DNA of 9,534 bases from Actinomycetota bacterium. GTDB taxonomy: Bacteria > Actinomycetota > Actinomycetes > Nanopelagicales > Nanopelagicaceae. Below, one piece after another: positions 1 through 8,410 of this stretch (positions are counted from its first letter, which is position 1; every line of letters begins with the position of its first letter). Both the position numbers and the translations under genes were made by a program. The stretch spans positions 1 to 9,534 of the forward strand of contig WLPB01000027.1 in assembly GCA_009698975.1 (NCBI GenBank). The letters are read 5' to 3'. The notes below the pieces were generated by a model, which saw only the letters and a program-made list of their open reading frames with translations, was not told where the DNA came from and ran no database searches.

Positions 1-1086
1 GATATCTTCCTTGCTGATTCAACGAATGCGGATATTCCTGGATTTACTCCCTCTGAACGCGAGATTATGCCCGCACTTCACCGTGTTATTGCCCAGACAA
101 AGAAGCGCGTCATTGTCGCCTCTTTCTCATCGCACGTTCACAGAGTGCAGCAGGTAATTGATGTTGCATGTGAGCATGGTCGCAAAGTTATATTCATTGG
201 GCGTTCGATGGTTCGCAATATGAAAATTGCAGAAGATATGGGTTATCTCAACGTGCCAGCGGGCGTAGTTGTGGATATCAAAGATTTAGATAGCTATGGA
301 GATAATGTTGTTCTCATCTCCACGGGATCTCAGGGCGAGCCGATGGCAGCGCTCTCTCGTATGGCTAATGGAGATCATCAGATTCGCGTAGGAGAAGGCG
401 ACACGGTAATTCTTGCTTCCTCTTTAATTCCAGGAAATGAGAACTCCGTCTACCGAATCATCAATGAGCTGACGAGACAAGGTGCCCGGGTAGTACATAA
501 AGCCAATGCTTTCGTGCACGTTTCGGGACATGCTGCTGCTGGCGAATTGCTCTACTGCTACAACATCGTAAAACCAAAGTATGCAATGCCGATACATGGA
601 GAGTGGCGTCACCTTAAGGCTAATGCCGAGATAGCAATTCAATCTGGTGTCCCACGCAAAAACACATTTATCGCCGAGAACGGAATCGTTATCGATCTCG
701 TTAACCATGAGGCCGAGATTGCTGGCGCGATTCCAGTTGGCTTTGTCTATGTAGATGGGCAGAGCATTGGTGGAGTTACCGAAGATTCCCTGAAAGACCG
801 TAGGATTTTGGGCGAAGAAGGCTTTATCTCTGTCATTGTCGTTATTGATTCACAGAGTGGAAAAATCGTCGCAGGTCCAGATATACATGCTCGAGGCTTT
901 AACGAAGATACTGATCTCTTTGATGAGGTCCGTGGGGATATTGAGAAAGCTCTTGCTCGCGCTGTTGCAGATGGAAACAATGGAACTCATCAGCTCTCGC
1001 AGATTGTGCGCAGAACAATTGGTTCGTGGGTGGGGCAGAAACATCGCCGTCGGCCAATGATCGTTCCTGTCGTTATTGAGGTCTAG
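1..1086 (+). CDS. rnj: Ribonuclease J, 5'-truncated by the window edge
   Basis: The frame is open from base 1 and ends at a TAG, giving 361 residues of a family usually near 550, so about 200 N-terminal residues lie outside the window. The protein is a metallo-beta-lactamase/beta-CASP nuclease that acts in the cytoplasm with 5'-3' exo- and endoribonuclease activity in mRNA decay and rRNA maturation. Visible hallmarks are the DSTNA motif near the left edge, SFSSHVHRVQQ (about residues 42-52), GRSMVRNM, STGSQGEPM, the SGHA segment, and PIHGEWRH (197-204), which carries a conserved metal-site histidine. The C-terminal domain ends in a basic RRRP segment before IVPVVIEV. The N-terminal HxHxDH metal motif must lie upstream and cannot be checked. 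The Met at base 67 is internal and is not the start. Placement just before ftsK is usual in actinobacteria. Confidence 0.96.
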   Translation, partial: DIFLADSTNADIPGFTPSEREIMPALHRVIAQTKKRVIVASFSSHVHRVQQVIDVACEHGRKVIFIGRSMVRNMKIAEDMGYLNVPAGVVVDIKDLDSYGDNVVLISTGSQGEPMAALSRMANGDHQIRVGEGDTVILASSLIPGNENSVYRIINELTRQGARVVHKANAFVHVSGHAAAGELLYCYNIVKPKYAMPIHGEWRHLKANAEIAIQSGVPRKNTFIAENGIVIDLVNHEAEIAGAIPVGFVYVDGQSIGGVTEDSLKDRRILGEEGFISVIVVIDSQSGKIVAGPDIHARGFNEDTDLFDEVRGDIEKALARAVADGNNGTHQLSQIVRRTIGSWVGQKHRRRPMIVPVVIEV

Positions 1087-1142
1087 TTTCCGCCTTGCTT
1101 TGAATGGCGGCGCGCCTACGCCTGAGCGTCAAACCCTCCACC

Positions 1143-1155
1143 TATTATTGAAGGT
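1143..1155 (+). promoter_or_regulatory. Putative -10 box giving a leaderless ftsK transcript
   Basis: TATTAT at 1143-1148 lies seven bases before the GTG start of ftsK. Actinobacterial -10 boxes follow TAnnnT, and this spacing would put the transcription start at or next to the start codon. No convincing -35 is seen. The only Shine-Dalgarno-like bases (AAGG) are a single base from the GTG, too close to work. A weak 5-bp hairpin (CCGCC 1090-1094 with GGCGG 1106-1110, 11-base loop) lies earlier in the gap. Confidence 0.45.
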
Positions 1156-3495
1156 GTGGCTACAAAGAAACGCACCTCTAAGAGCGGCAAGGGTTCAATT
1201 CCCTCTGAAATTCTGCGCGCTCTAGGAACAAGTTGGCGTGCAGTAGCTAAAGCTCTTGGTTCAGCCGTTCGAGCAATTTCTCGTTCGGGTGGCGATGTCG
1301 ATGCCAAGGATTATCGAGATGGTGCAGCACTTCTGCTCCTTATTCTTACTGTGCTATCAATAATGGGAACATGGGCGCATTCAGATAATTTCTTCGCCAA
1401 TTCAATTCACTCAGTACTTGCCGGAGCAATTGGTTCTATCGCCTTCATCACTCCAATTATTTTGGGCTACTTCGCAATCAGGGTATTTCGGAAACCCGAT
1501 GATAAGCAGACAACTGGTCGCATAATCGTTGGTTTAGCCACGATGTTAATTGGCATAGCTGGACTCACACATTTCTTTAGTGGATCACTCGGATCGCCTC
1601 GCCCTACTGGAGAAACTGCAATTCAAAACGGTGGAGGAATCCTCGGTTACTACGTGGCATCACCGCTTGATAGTTTTATGGGATACCTGCTCGCCTACCT
1701 TCTTCTCTTCTTTGTCACGATTGTCGGCGTGTTAGTGGTGACCTCAACACCATTGAGTACCGTTGCTAGTCGGATCAAAGTTATTGCAGTGTGGGCATGG
1801 TCGAAGAAGCCGCAACGACGCGAAGAAGAGTTTGAGATTTCGGATACCCCGCCGTTTGAATCTCCAGTGGTTGCATGGCATGCGGATGAACCAGAAGATG
1901 AAACAGAGAATGAAATTGATGAGAGTGAGTTCGATGAAGAGTTCACAGTCGAAGTACCGAAGCCTTTAGAGAATCAACTTAAGTCCGCACCAGTAAATAA
2001 CGCCCGCCCAGAACAACTTTTGCTCACAGGGGATTCCAAGTATGAACTTCCGCCGCAGGATTTACTGAAGTATGGCCCAGCTTCAAAGGGCAAGAGCAAG
2101 GCGAACGAGACCGTCGTTGCCTCACTCACCGAAGTCTTTAAGCAATTTGATATTGATGCTCAGGTAACAGGTTTTATGCGAGGTCCAACCGTTACTCGCT
2201 ATGAAGTTGAATTAGGAAATGCGGTTAAAGTAGAACGCATTACCGCGCTTTCAAAGAATATTTCATACGCTGTTGCGAGCAGTGAAGTTCGTATTCTCTC
2301 GCCTATTCCGGGCAAATCTGCGGTTGGAATCGAAATTCCCAATACAGATCGAGAAATTGTTGCGCTCGGCGACGTCATGCGCTCAAGTGTTGCAGGACAA
2401 GATCATCACCCAATGCTGGTAGCACTTGGCAAAGATGTAGAAGGAAATTACGTCTGTGCAAACCTGGCAAAGATGCCGCACTTACTAGTTGCTGGTGCAA
2501 CTGGTGCAGGTAAATCATCGATGATTAACGCGATGATTACCTCAATATTAATGCGATCTACTCCAGATGAAGTCAGATTAATCCTTATCGATCCTAAGCG
2601 GGTCGAACTGACTGCATATGAAGGTATTCCACACCTGATTACACCGATTATTACAAGCCCAAAGAAGGCAGCCGATGCACTTACCTGGGTAGTTCGCGAA
2701 ATGGATCTTCGTTACGAAGATCTGGCAGTCTTCGGATTTAGACATATTGACGATTTCAATAAAGCAGTTCGTTCCGGCAAAGTTGTTGCCCCTCCTGGCT
2801 CTGATCGAGTTCTTGAGCCGTATCCCTATCTATTAGTCGTCATTGACGAACTCGCAGACTTGATGATGATTGCAGCACGCGAAGTTGAAGAGTCCGTCGT
2901 TCGCATAACTCAGTTGGCTCGTTCAGCTGGAATTCACTTAGTACTTGCGACTCAACGCCCTTCAGTAGATGTTGTTACTGGTCTCATCAAAGCTAACGTT
3001 CCATCGCGCTTATCGTTCGCGACATCTTCTCTTGCTGACAGCCGAGTTATTCTCGATTCTCCTGGCGCGGAGAAGTTGATTGGCCAAGGCGACGGACTCT
3101 TTATTCCGATGGGTGCAAGTCGCGCTATTCGAATTCAAGGCGCTTATGTTTCAGAACGAGAAATCGAAGCGGTAACAAACCATGTCAAGAAGCAGTTAAA
3201 GCCACGCTACCGCGATGATGTCACTGCCGCTCCGCAAAGTTCGAAGATGATTGATAAAGAGATAGGTGATGATCTCGATCTTTTATGTCAGGCGGTCGAA
3301 CTCGTCGTCGGAACTCAATTCGGATCGACCTCGATGCTGCAAAGAAAATTGCGAGTGGGCTTTGCAAAGGCAGGCCGATTGATGGATCTGATGGAATCAC
3401 GGGGAATTGTTGGTCCTTCAGAGGGCTCGAAGGCTCGAGTAGTTCTTGTCACCAGTGAAGAGCTCGATTCAGTTCTCGCCACTCTCCGTGACTAA
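1156..3495 (+). CDS. ftsK: DNA translocase FtsK
   Basis: This 779-residue protein is a membrane-anchored DNA pump that acts at the division septum to clear and segregate chromosome termini. The N-terminal third has four hydrophobic segments (about residues 56-75, 85-110, 120-145 and 172-198). A linker rich in Glu and Asp follows (about 243-270). The motor domain has a Walker [10 protein letters not shown] at 447-455 (Lys453) and a Walker B VVIDE ending at Asp564-Glu565. It also has the FtsK/SpoIIIE signatures [19 protein letters not shown] and [10 protein letters not shown]. The last ~65 residues form the winged-helix gamma domain ([13 protein letters not shown]...RAGRLMD-like region), which in the family recognises orientation sequences and XerD. 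The GTG start sits just before a basic Lys/Arg-rich N-terminus and has no usable Shine-Dalgarno. The linker is short compared with E. coli FtsK, as in many SpoIIIE-like actinobacterial forms. Confidence 0.97.
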   Translation: MATKKRTSKSGKGSIPSEILRALGTSWRAVAKALGSAVRAISRSGGDVDAKDYRDGAALLLLILTVLSIMGTWAHSDNFFANSIHSVLAGAIGSIAFITPIILGYFAIRVFRKPDDKQTTGRIIVGLATMLIGIAGLTHFFSGSLGSPRPTGETAIQNGGGILGYYVASPLDSFMGYLLAYLLLFFVTIVGVLVVTSTPLSTVASRIKVIAVWAWSKKPQRREEEFEISDTPPFESPVVAWHADEPEDETENEIDESEFDEEFTVEVPKPLENQLKSAPVNNARPEQLLLTGDSKYELPPQDLLKYGPASKGKSKANETVVASLTEVFKQFDIDAQVTGFMRGPTVTRYEVELGNAVKVERITALSKNISYAVASSEVRILSPIPGKSAVGIEIPNTDREIVALGDVMRSSVAGQDHHPMLVALGKDVEGNYVCANLAKMPHLLVAGATGAGKSSMINAMITSILMRSTPDEVRLILIDPKRVELTAYEGIPHLITPIITSPKKAADALTWVVREMDLRYEDLAVFGFRHIDDFNKAVRSGKVVAPPGSDRVLEPYPYLLVVIDELADLMMIAAREVEESVVRITQLARSAGIHLVLATQRPSVDVVTGLIKANVPSRLSFATSSLADSRVILDSPGAEKLIGQGDGLFIPMGASRAIRIQGAYVSEREIEAVTNHVKKQLKPRYRDDVTAAPQSSKMIDKEIGDDLDLLCQAVELVVGTQFGSTSMLQRKLRVGFAKAGRLMDLMESRGIVGPSEGSKARVVLVTSEELDSVLATLRD

Positions 3496-3510
3496 ATGGG
3501 GATGAGCTCA

Positions 3511-3530
3511 GGGGGGTGATTTCACCCCTT
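3511..3530 (+). terminator. Hairpin after ftsK, possible intrinsic terminator
   Basis: GGGGTG (3513-3518) pairs with CACCCC (3523-3528) around an ATTT loop. Two G-U pairs can extend the base. The hairpin begins 15 bases after the ftsK stop and is followed by TTCTT, a short and imperfect T-run. The stem is compact and GC-rich, but the weak T-tract makes termination efficiency uncertain. The rest of the gap to 3618 holds no gene. TAACAT at 3570-3575 is a possible TAnnnT -10 for the next gene, without a recognisable -35. Confidence 0.5.
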
Positions 3531-3618
3531 CTTAACCTTCCAGCTAGTAGAAACCTTATGTACAGGCGTAACATTAGAAGTCAGTTACGCACTATGGCGA
3601 ATGAGAGTTGGTAGCTAA

Positions 3619-4341
3619 ATGAATCTTGGTGAGGTGCTTTCAAGCGCGCGCAAAGATTCTGCCATTACTGTAGATGATCTAGCAGCAGCGTTGAGCATTC
3701 GCGCTGGTCTTCTTATCGACATGGAACGAAATAATTTTAGTAAATGTGGCGGCGATGTTTACGCTCGTGGCCATCTTCGCAATATCGCTCCGCTCTTGGG
3801 ACTCGATTCAGCAATGTTGATTTCTCTTTACAATGCTGAACATTCGATGGAGAGTACAAGTCTAAATGAACAGCTTGTTGAGAATAACATTACAAAAGTT
3901 CCACATGAGAAGAAGAATATTTCCTGGAAAGTACCGGCAACTTTCTCATTAGTGATTTTGCTGGTGGTAGGAGTGGTGCAAATTGTGCAGTCGAACACCA
4001 GCGATGAGCCAACTCCACAAGCAGTTGCAACTGCAACACCAACTAATGTGGCTCCAACTCCAACCGTGACAGAGCCTGCCGTAGATCCAACTACGCCAGC
4101 AAGTACTGCGAATGTCTCGATGACACTTTCGGCTTCCGATGCAGTCCGAATTGATGTTGTTATCGAAGGCACTCACGTCTTTAAGGGCGAGATGTTGGCT
4201 GGTGAAAGTAAGAATTTTGACTCAGATTCTTCTATTAGCGTCTACTTTAGTGATGCCGGTGCGATTGATGTCACTGTTAATGGGGAAAATCTTGGAAGAC
4301 TCGGCGGCACAGGTGAAGTTCTGCGTCGCACATTCCGCTAA
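3619..4341 (+). CDS. rodZ: RodZ-like membrane protein: HTH domain, one TM segment, DUF4115
   Basis: The 240-residue protein has the RodZ layout. Residues 1-75 form a cytoplasmic HTH_25-type helix-turn-helix domain with the conserved stretch [16 protein letters not shown] (48-63). A single hydrophobic segment lies at about 104-124. A Pro/Thr-rich external linker follows (about 127-163), and a C-terminal DUF4115 beta domain spans about 168-239 and ends with the typical NG-x-LG-x-LGG-x-GEV pattern. In other bacteria RodZ links MreB to the cell-wall elongation machinery. In actinobacteria a gene of this architecture commonly sits between ftsK and rimO, as here, and its role is less certain. The ATG gives the usual N-terminus (LGEVLSSAR). 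Upstream there is only a weak GGTAG as ribosome site. The linker is low-complexity and probably extended. Confidence 0.85.
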   Translation: MNLGEVLSSARKDSAITVDDLAAALSIRAGLLIDMERNNFSKCGGDVYARGHLRNIAPLLGLDSAMLISLYNAEHSMESTSLNEQLVENNITKVPHEKKNISWKVPATFSLVILLVVGVVQIVQSNTSDEPTPQAVATATPTNVAPTPTVTEPAVDPTTPASTANVSMTLSASDAVRIDVVIEGTHVFKGEMLAGESKNFDSDSSISVYFSDAGAIDVTVNGENLGRLGGTGEVLRRTFR

Positions 4342-4346
4342 ACCTG

Positions 4347-4352
4347 TACCAT
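4347..4352 (+). promoter_or_regulatory. Putative -10 box giving a leaderless rimO transcript
   Basis: TACCAT fits TAnnnT and is exactly six bases before the rimO ATG, inside the 17-base gap after the rodZ-like gene. No Shine-Dalgarno is present in this gap. No clear -35 is seen within the end of the preceding gene. Read-through from the upstream gene is an equally simple way to express rimO. Confidence 0.4.
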
Positions 4353-4358
4353 CACCCC

Positions 4359-5753
4359 ATGTCTCGCACCGTTGCAATTGTTACTATGGGGTGCGCACGT
4401 AACGAAGTTGATTCCGAGGAGCTCGCAGGTCGTTTAGCGGCCGAAGGTTGGATCCTTGTCGATGATGTTGATGCCGCAGAAGTTGCAGTCGTTAATACAT
4501 GTGGGTTTATCGAATCAGCGAAGAAAGATTCAGTAGATGCCTTATTAGAGGCTAATTCGCTGAAAGGCCATGGCACAACCAAAGCCGTTGTCGCTGTCGG
4601 ATGTATGGCCGAACGTTATGGAAAAGAGCTCGCAGAGGCGCTACCCGAGGCCGACGCTATTTTGGGATTTGATGATTACCAAGATATCTCAGCAAAACTT
4701 CAATCTATTCTTGCTGGAAATTCTCATATCTCGCACACTCCGCAAGATAGACGCGCGCTACTGCCTATTTCACCTGTTGCTCGTGCTGCAGTGCGCGCTG
4801 AAGTTCGCGATGCCGAACATGCTTCTAAACTCGGAGCGGGTGGCTCGCTCTTCCGAAAGAGACTGGGAAATGCTCCCTGGGCTCCACTAAAAATTGCCTC
4901 TGGCTGCGATCGTCGATGTTCTTTCTGCGCCATCCCATACTTCCGAGGTTCTTTTGTATCTCGTCCGGCGGATGAGATCTTAGAAGAGGCATCGTGGCTC
5001 GCTCAACATGGAGTAAGTGAACTTTTCCTCGTGAGTGAGAACACAACGTCTTATGGAAAAGATCTCGGTGACTTGCGAATGATGGAGAAAATTCTTCATA
5101 AATTCGCCGAAGTACCAGGAATCGAACGAGTACGACTTTCATATTTACAACCAGCGGAGATGCGCCCAACCTTGCTGCAGGCCATGATTGAGACAGATAA
5201 GGTGGCGCCGTATTTTGATCTTTCATTCCAGCACACAAGTGCTTCCGTGCTTCGCAGAATGCGTCGCTTTGGTGATTCCGAAAAATTCTTACACTTAATC
5301 AATCAGATTCGTGCACTCTCACCTGAAGCTGGAATTCGCTCGAACTTCATCGTTGGTTTTCCGGGCGAGAGCGAAGAAAATTTCAATGAGCTCTCTGAAT
5401 TTATTGCATCAGCGAAACTTGATGCGGTTGGAATTTTTGGATACTCAGATGAAGATAAAACTGAGGCGCTTGATCTGTCAGACAAGGTCGATGAAGATTT
5501 GATCAAAGAGCGCGTTGAATCCCTTTCTCGATTGGCCGATGAGATGGTTTCAATCAGAGCTCAGGCACGAATCGGCGAGACTGTACGAGTTCTCATCGAG
5601 GACGCTGAACTCCAAGAAGGACGCGCAGCCCATCAAGGCCCAGAAGTAGATGGCACAACCTCTTTTATTGATACCGATTTCCTTGTTGGTGAATATGTCG
5701 ATGCTGTGGTTATCGACTCAATGGGTGCAGATTTGGTGGCAAGGCCGATATGA
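4359..5753 (+). CDS. rimO: Ribosomal protein S12 methylthiotransferase RimO
   Basis: This 464-residue radical SAM enzyme adds a methylthio group to a conserved aspartate of ribosomal protein S12, using two iron-sulfur clusters in the cytoplasm. The N-terminal UPF0004 domain has the three cluster cysteines Cys12 ([10 protein letters not shown]), Cys48 (NTCGFIESA) and Cys82 (VGCMAERY). The radical SAM core has CxxxCxxC at Cys183, Cys187 and Cys190. The last ~70 residues look like a TRAM domain. The related enzyme MiaB modifies tRNA. RimO is preferred because of the [11 protein letters not shown] start, the [12 protein letters not shown] stretch and the neighbouring pgsA, an order common in actinobacteria. 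The ATG is the first in frame after the rodZ-like gene. Its stop overlaps the pgsA start in an ATGA, which suggests coupled translation. Confidence 0.95.
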   Translation: MSRTVAIVTMGCARNEVDSEELAGRLAAEGWILVDDVDAAEVAVVNTCGFIESAKKDSVDALLEANSLKGHGTTKAVVAVGCMAERYGKELAEALPEADAILGFDDYQDISAKLQSILAGNSHISHTPQDRRALLPISPVARAAVRAEVRDAEHASKLGAGGSLFRKRLGNAPWAPLKIASGCDRRCSFCAIPYFRGSFVSRPADEILEEASWLAQHGVSELFLVSENTTSYGKDLGDLRMMEKILHKFAEVPGIERVRLSYLQPAEMRPTLLQAMIETDKVAPYFDLSFQHTSASVLRRMRRFGDSEKFLHLINQIRALSPEAGIRSNFIVGFPGESEENFNELSEFIASAKLDAVGIFGYSDEDKTEALDLSDKVDEDLIKERVESLSRLADEMVSIRAQARIGETVRVLIEDAELQEGRAAHQGPEVDGTTSFIDTDFLVGEYVDAVVIDSMGADLVARPI

Positions 5754-6292
5754 GTTTCGGAATTACATTTACGCCTAATTTATTAACCGTTCTTCGCATT
5801 GCCTTGATTCCTACAGGAGTCTGGGCAATTTTTCATTCCCCTTCCGATCTTTGGCAATTTATTGCCTGGTCAATATTTTTTCTTCTGGGAATGACGGATA
5901 TTCTCGACGGCCATTGGGCACGTAAGAGCAATCGAACTACAGCACTTGGAGCTTTTCTTGATCCAGTTGCAGATAAGGCACTGATTGGCGCTGCCATGAT
6001 TTCTCTTGTAGTCCTTGATCGTTTCTCGCTTGCGGTGACAATAATTATCCTTACTCGCGAAATTGGAATTACGATTTTCAGGTTAGCCGTAATCAAAGAT
6101 GGTGTGATTCCGGCGAGCAAGGGCGGAAAAATTAAAGCTCTTCTCCAAAATTTTGGTGTCGGTTTCTATATAATGCCATTGCCAGAAGTGGTGCACCCTT
6201 TGCGCGATGGCCTCATGGCGGTTGCGGTAGTACTGACAATTTGGAGCGGATTTCAATATATCTATGCCTGGTATCAAGCTAAAAAGAAATAA
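5750..6292 (+). CDS. pgsA: CDP-diacylglycerol-glycerol-3-phosphate 3-phosphatidyltransferase
   Basis: This 180-residue integral membrane enzyme condenses CDP-diacylglycerol with glycerol-3-phosphate, the committed step to phosphatidylglycerol and cardiolipin. The CDP-alcohol phosphotransferase signature D-x2-D-G-x2-A-R-x8-G-x3-D-x3-D is complete: Asp50, Asp53, Gly54, Ala57, Arg58, Gly67, Asp71 and Asp75. The aspartates bind the catalytic metals. The N-terminus [10 protein letters not shown] is typical of PgsA, and several hydrophobic segments follow (about 11-28, 36-52, 80-110 and 148-173). Paralogues in this family make cardiolipin or phosphatidylinositol phosphate, so substrate is not proven by the motif. 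Context (directly after rimO and before cinA) and the N-terminus favour PgsA. Its ATG overlaps the rimO stop by four bases, so expression is probably coupled. Confidence 0.92.
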   Translation: MSFGITFTPNLLTVLRIALIPTGVWAIFHSPSDLWQFIAWSIFFLLGMTDILDGHWARKSNRTTALGAFLDPVADKALIGAAMISLVVLDRFSLAVTIIILTREIGITIFRLAVIKDGVIPASKGGKIKALLQNFGVGFYIMPLPEVVHPLRDGLMAVAVVLTIWSGFQYIYAWYQAKKK

Positions 6293-6333
6293 TTTACTCC
6301 TAAAACTCTCTAGGTGAATCTTGAGGGGTCAGG

Positions 6334-6339
6334 TAGATT
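6334..6339 (+). promoter_or_regulatory. Putative -10 box giving a leaderless cinA transcript
   Basis: TAGATT fits TAnnnT and ends six bases before the cinA ATG. The 53-base gap after pgsA contains no Shine-Dalgarno at a workable distance; the GAGGGG at 6323-6328 is about 17 bases from the ATG. No -35 with normal spacing is seen. A 4-bp inverted repeat, CCTA/TAGG, lies near 6299-6314 and is too weak to call a terminator. Confidence 0.42.
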
Positions 6340-6345
6340 TCTCGC

Positions 6346-6825
6346 ATGTCATCACTTCATCATGCAACGCTCGTGATTGCTCATCTTATTGAGCATGGCG
6401 AGAGTCTTTGCGTCGCGGAGTCGATTACTGCAGGCGGATTAGGACATGCAATCACATTCGCACCGGGAGCATCAGAAGTTTTCCGCGGCGGAGTGATCGC
6501 ATATTCAAATGAAGTGAAAGAGAATTTTCTTAACGTTCCGCCATCTTTGATTGCCGAGTACGGGGTTGTCAGCGAAGAAGTTGCAGTGGCTATGGCCGCG
6601 GGAGCTCGCGAGAAATTTGATACAACATGGGCAATTTCTACGACCGGTGTCGCAGGTCCAGGCAGCCATGAAGGTGTCGCTGAAGGCACGGTCTGGATAG
6701 CAATCGCTGGCCCTACCCATCACACCCTGCATTTACAGCTCGATTCTGGGCGTGAAGCGATTCGAACTGGTGCTATATCCAGCGCAATCGGTAGCTTTTC
6801 CCGTATCCTTATCGCACGGAATTAA
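6346..6825 (+). CDS. pncC: CinA C-terminal domain protein, nicotinamide-nucleotide amidase (PncC type)
   Basis: The 159-residue protein consists only of the CinA C-terminal domain. Homologous stand-alone proteins deamidate nicotinamide mononucleotide to nicotinic acid mononucleotide in NAD salvage. The catalytic Ser/Thr region is AESITAGG, with Ser26 as the likely catalytic residue. It is followed by [27 protein letters not shown] and [10 protein letters not shown], with EGTVWIA near the end, all family signatures in the expected order. The N-terminal MoCF-like domain of full-length CinA is absent, and there is no room for it in the preceding 53 bases, so this is a stand-alone form and not a truncation. 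cinA next to recA-region genes is common, and competence induction is known in Streptococcus. Nothing here indicates competence. Confidence 0.93.
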   Translation: MSSLHHATLVIAHLIEHGESLCVAESITAGGLGHAITFAPGASEVFRGGVIAYSNEVKENFLNVPPSLIAEYGVVSEEVAVAMAAGAREKFDTTWAISTTGVAGPGSHEGVAEGTVWIAIAGPTHHTLHLQLDSGREAIRTGAISSAIGSFSRILIARN

Positions 6826-6829
6826 TAAG

Positions 6830-6838
6830 AAAGGGGAG
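6830..6838 (+). promoter_or_regulatory. Strong ribosome binding site that sets the clgR start
   Basis: AAAGGGGAG lies six bases before the ATG at 6845. It selects that ATG over an in-frame ATG at 6752 inside cinA, which would add 31 residues ([10 protein letters not shown]...) not found in the ClgR family. Confidence 0.8.
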
Positions 6839-6844
6839 TGGCCC

Positions 6845-7111
6845 ATGGTTTTACTACGGGAATCTGTCGGTCATGCTCTCCGATGCGCCCGCACCGATCA
6901 GTCACGCACTCTTCGTGATGTTGCTCGTGATGCACGAGTCTCACTCGGATATCTCTCTGAGGTAGAGCGTGGTCAAAAAGAAGCGTCATCAGAACTTCTT
7001 AACTCAATTTGTGAAGCGCTCGGTTTATCCTTAGCCACGTTAATGCACGAGGTCACTCTCAATATTTCAGCACATGAAGTCACAAAGCTCGCAGTCGTCG
7101 ATGCAGCCTAA
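6845..7111 (+). CDS. clgR: ClgR-type XRE-family transcriptional regulator
   Basis: This 88-residue protein is almost entirely one XRE/Cro-type helix-turn-helix domain (about residues 8-62). The core [21 protein letters not shown] is the highly conserved signature of the actinobacterial ClgR family. The N-terminal [13 protein letters not shown] is also typical. In Corynebacterium, Streptomyces and mycobacteria ClgR activates clp protease genes, and it is itself a Clp substrate. The C-terminus ends VVDAA, and a two-alanine tail is compatible with ClpXP-type recognition; this is inference. The gene starts 19 bases after cinA with a strong ribosome site, and its end overlaps the next gene. I did not find the CGC-N5-GCG ClgR-type operator in the short gap before it. 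Confidence 0.92.
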   Translation: MVLLRESVGHALRCARTDQSRTLRDVARDARVSLGYLSEVERGQKEASSELLNSICEALGLSLATLMHEVTLNISAHEVTKLAVVDAA

Positions 7112-7622
7112 GTACCAGCATCAAACTGGAGTGCATCGTCGAACCGAATCGGCAATCCTTGAAGGTACTAAAGAACTTATAACTCGCTCGGGTATCGCTG
7201 GACTATCTATGATTGAGATTGCCGATCACTCTGAGGTGTCTCGCGCTACTTTATACAATCATTTTCGCGATAAAGATGCCGTACTTGCAGCTCTCATTAC
7301 ATCAGAGGTAAATCGCCTTGTTGAACTCGCGAGCTCTGCTGGGACTCCCGCCGATGCACTTGAATCGCTCTCTATCTCAGTTTCATCAGATAAGGCACTT
7401 GCAGCAATGCGTATGCATGATGGCAAAGAACTTGTTCGAGCCCTTACCAACACACAATCAGAGCACTTTATTACTATTGCTCAAGTGATTTATTCGGCGA
7501 CAAAGTCAGAAGCTGGCACTGGTATTGCAATGCGCTGGCTCATTGGACAGGTGCTTCAACCCATTACCGCAGAACAATCTCGCAACCAGGCAATCGCACT
7601 GGTTGAGGGCACCCTCTTTTAG
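7101..7622 (+). CDS. TetR/AcrR-family transcriptional regulator, target unknown
   Basis: The N-terminal domain is a TetR-type DNA-binding fold. [19 protein letters not shown] is followed by the helix-turn-helix [28 protein letters not shown], a strong family match. The remaining ~100 residues form a short helical domain that I cannot assign to a ligand class. The ATG at 7101 gives 173 residues and overlaps clgR by 11 bases. An earlier in-frame ATG at 7074 would give 182 residues with a Ser/Gln-rich start (MKSQSSQSS) and a 38-base overlap. Neither start has a Shine-Dalgarno, so translation probably depends on coupling to clgR. The position in the clgR-DUF3046 run suggests co-transcription with clgR. 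TetR proteins are mostly repressors, but nothing in the window identifies what this one controls. Confidence 0.85.
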   Translation: MQPKYQHQTGVHRRTESAILEGTKELITRSGIAGLSMIEIADHSEVSRATLYNHFRDKDAVLAALITSEVNRLVELASSAGTPADALESLSISVSSDKALAAMRMHDGKELVRALTNTQSEHFITIAQVIYSATKSEAGTGIAMRWLIGQVLQPITAEQSRNQAIALVEGTLF

Positions 7623-7634
7623 AGAGCCCCGATA

Positions 7635-7832
7635 ATGAGAATTTCAGATTTAAAGGAACGCCTAGCGGTCTCATTTGGCGAACAATGGGCGCCATCATTT
7701 TCCCAAGATATTGCAATCAGCGAACTTGGTAGCAAGACAGTGAATGAGGCGCTTGCAGCCGGTCTTGAGGTAGATGAAATTTGGCGAGCTGTCTGTAAGC
7801 AATGCCCGACTGAAACTGCTAAACAGCGATAA
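7635..7832 (+). CDS. DUF3046 family small protein
   Basis: This 65-residue protein is of unknown function and is restricted, as far as I know, to actinobacteria, where it is usually encoded just upstream of recA. Family hallmarks are the MRISDLKERL start, an FG-x-W segment, SELGSKTVNEALAAGLEVDEIWRAVC and a short polar tail. It has no signal peptide or membrane segment and is probably a small helical cytoplasmic protein. It begins 12 bases after the TetR gene, consistent with one transcript. Its last 14 bases overlap the end of yaaA on the other strand. The ORF is short but the family match is clear by eye. Confidence 0.88.
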   Translation: MRISDLKERLAVSFGEQWAPSFSQDIAISELGSKTVNEALAAGLEVDEIWRAVCKQCPTETAKQR

Positions 7833-8373
7833 CTTCAAGGACCCAAGGGACATGTCCATCACTGGGTGTGAGCGCGCAGGGATATTTCTCGGAAACTATT
7901 GCGTAGAGATCTTCTGGACTCTTAGGCATGGATCGCGATTGCAATAACCAGCGCGTAATCTCACCACGGGTCTTCTTCGACATATGGGTCACAACGGTGC
8001 GCACCCCATTGACGACGGTCGAGACCTTGATTTCTACCGTGATATCAGGGGGAGATTTCCAGACCGTCTTATAGGTCGATGAACGACAGTCGACGATGAG
8101 GGGAACTTTGATGGGATTGAGCTTCGCGGCGACTGCCGTCGACATCGCCTTGTTATTAATCTTCTCTTTATAGCTCTCGATGCGATCGAGCGGGCGTACG
8201 ACTCCGTACTTTGCACTAATGATTGCAATGGATGCCTCGCCACGCTTCTTCGCAGCTGCAGATAAGGATTGCCAATCCAGTGCCTGATAGAGCACCCCCG
8301 AATAGACCGAGATTGCTGATGCGGGCTTAGAGGTTTCAGCCTTCTTCTCAGATGGGGGCAGCAGGATGAGCAC
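7819..8373 (-). CDS. yaaA: YaaA-family (DUF328) peroxide stress protein, shortened form
   Basis: The product is 184 residues, translated from a GTG start. In E. coli YaaA limits free iron and DNA damage during peroxide stress and has been reported to bind DNA. Recognisable blocks in order are LILLPPSEKK (N-terminus), VYSGVLYQAL, ISAKYGVVRPLDRIESY, LIVDCRSSTYKTVW and VTHMSKKTRGEITRWLL. E. coli YaaA is 258 residues. Here only about 20 residues separate the N-terminal motif from VYSGVLY, so the helical stretch normally between them is mostly missing. No frameshift is evident and both ends look intact, so this appears to be a compact natural form. It is convergent with DUF3046 (14-base overlap) and divergent from recA. 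The GTG follows the conserved layout, and no Shine-Dalgarno is visible. Confidence 0.88.
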   Translation of the reverse strand: MLILLPPSEKKAETSKPASAISVYSGVLYQALDWQSLSAAAKKRGEASIAIISAKYGVVRPLDRIESYKEKINNKAMSTAVAAKLNPIKVPLIVDCRSSTYKTVWKSPPDITVEIKVSTVVNGVRTVVTHMSKKTRGEITRWLLQSRSMPKSPEDLYAIVSEKYPCALTPSDGHVPWVLEVIAV

Positions 8374-8379
8374 GGCGTG

Positions 8380-8410
8380 AGTATGGCGCTCGCAGAGGCT
8401 GATTTGTCAG
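8380..8410 (-). promoter_or_regulatory. Putative yaaA promoter
   Basis: On the minus strand CATACT (8380-8385) lies six bases before the yaaA GTG, the spacing expected for a leaderless transcript. CTGACA (8405-8410), one mismatch from TTGACA, is a possible -35 with a long 19-base spacer. The -35 coincides with the TGTCAG of the recA PafBC-type element on the other strand. The -10 matches four of six consensus bases, so this is tentative. Confidence 0.35.

Noticed and set aside
1090..1110. CCGCC/GGCGG hairpin after rnj as a terminator
   Set aside because: It has a 5-bp stem with an 11-base loop and no T-tract, so it is too weak to call.
3585..3602. TTACGCACTATGGCGAAT as a ClgR-type operator before the rodZ-like gene
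   Set aside because: The CGC and GCG half-sites are six bases apart rather than five, and the outer bases do not match well.
3594..3614. Six-codon ORF (MANESW) ending four bases before the rodZ-like ATG
   Set aside because: It is very short, has no ribosome site, and such frames are expected by chance.
6752..6844. 31-residue N-terminal extension of ClgR from an upstream ATG
   Set aside because: It lies inside cinA, is absent from the ClgR family, and the strong ribosome site marks the ATG at 6845 as the start.
7848..7857. Palindrome GGACATGTCC near the 3' end of yaaA
   Set aside because: It lies inside yaaA coding sequence, has no T-run and no loop, and a 10-base palindrome is unsurprising.
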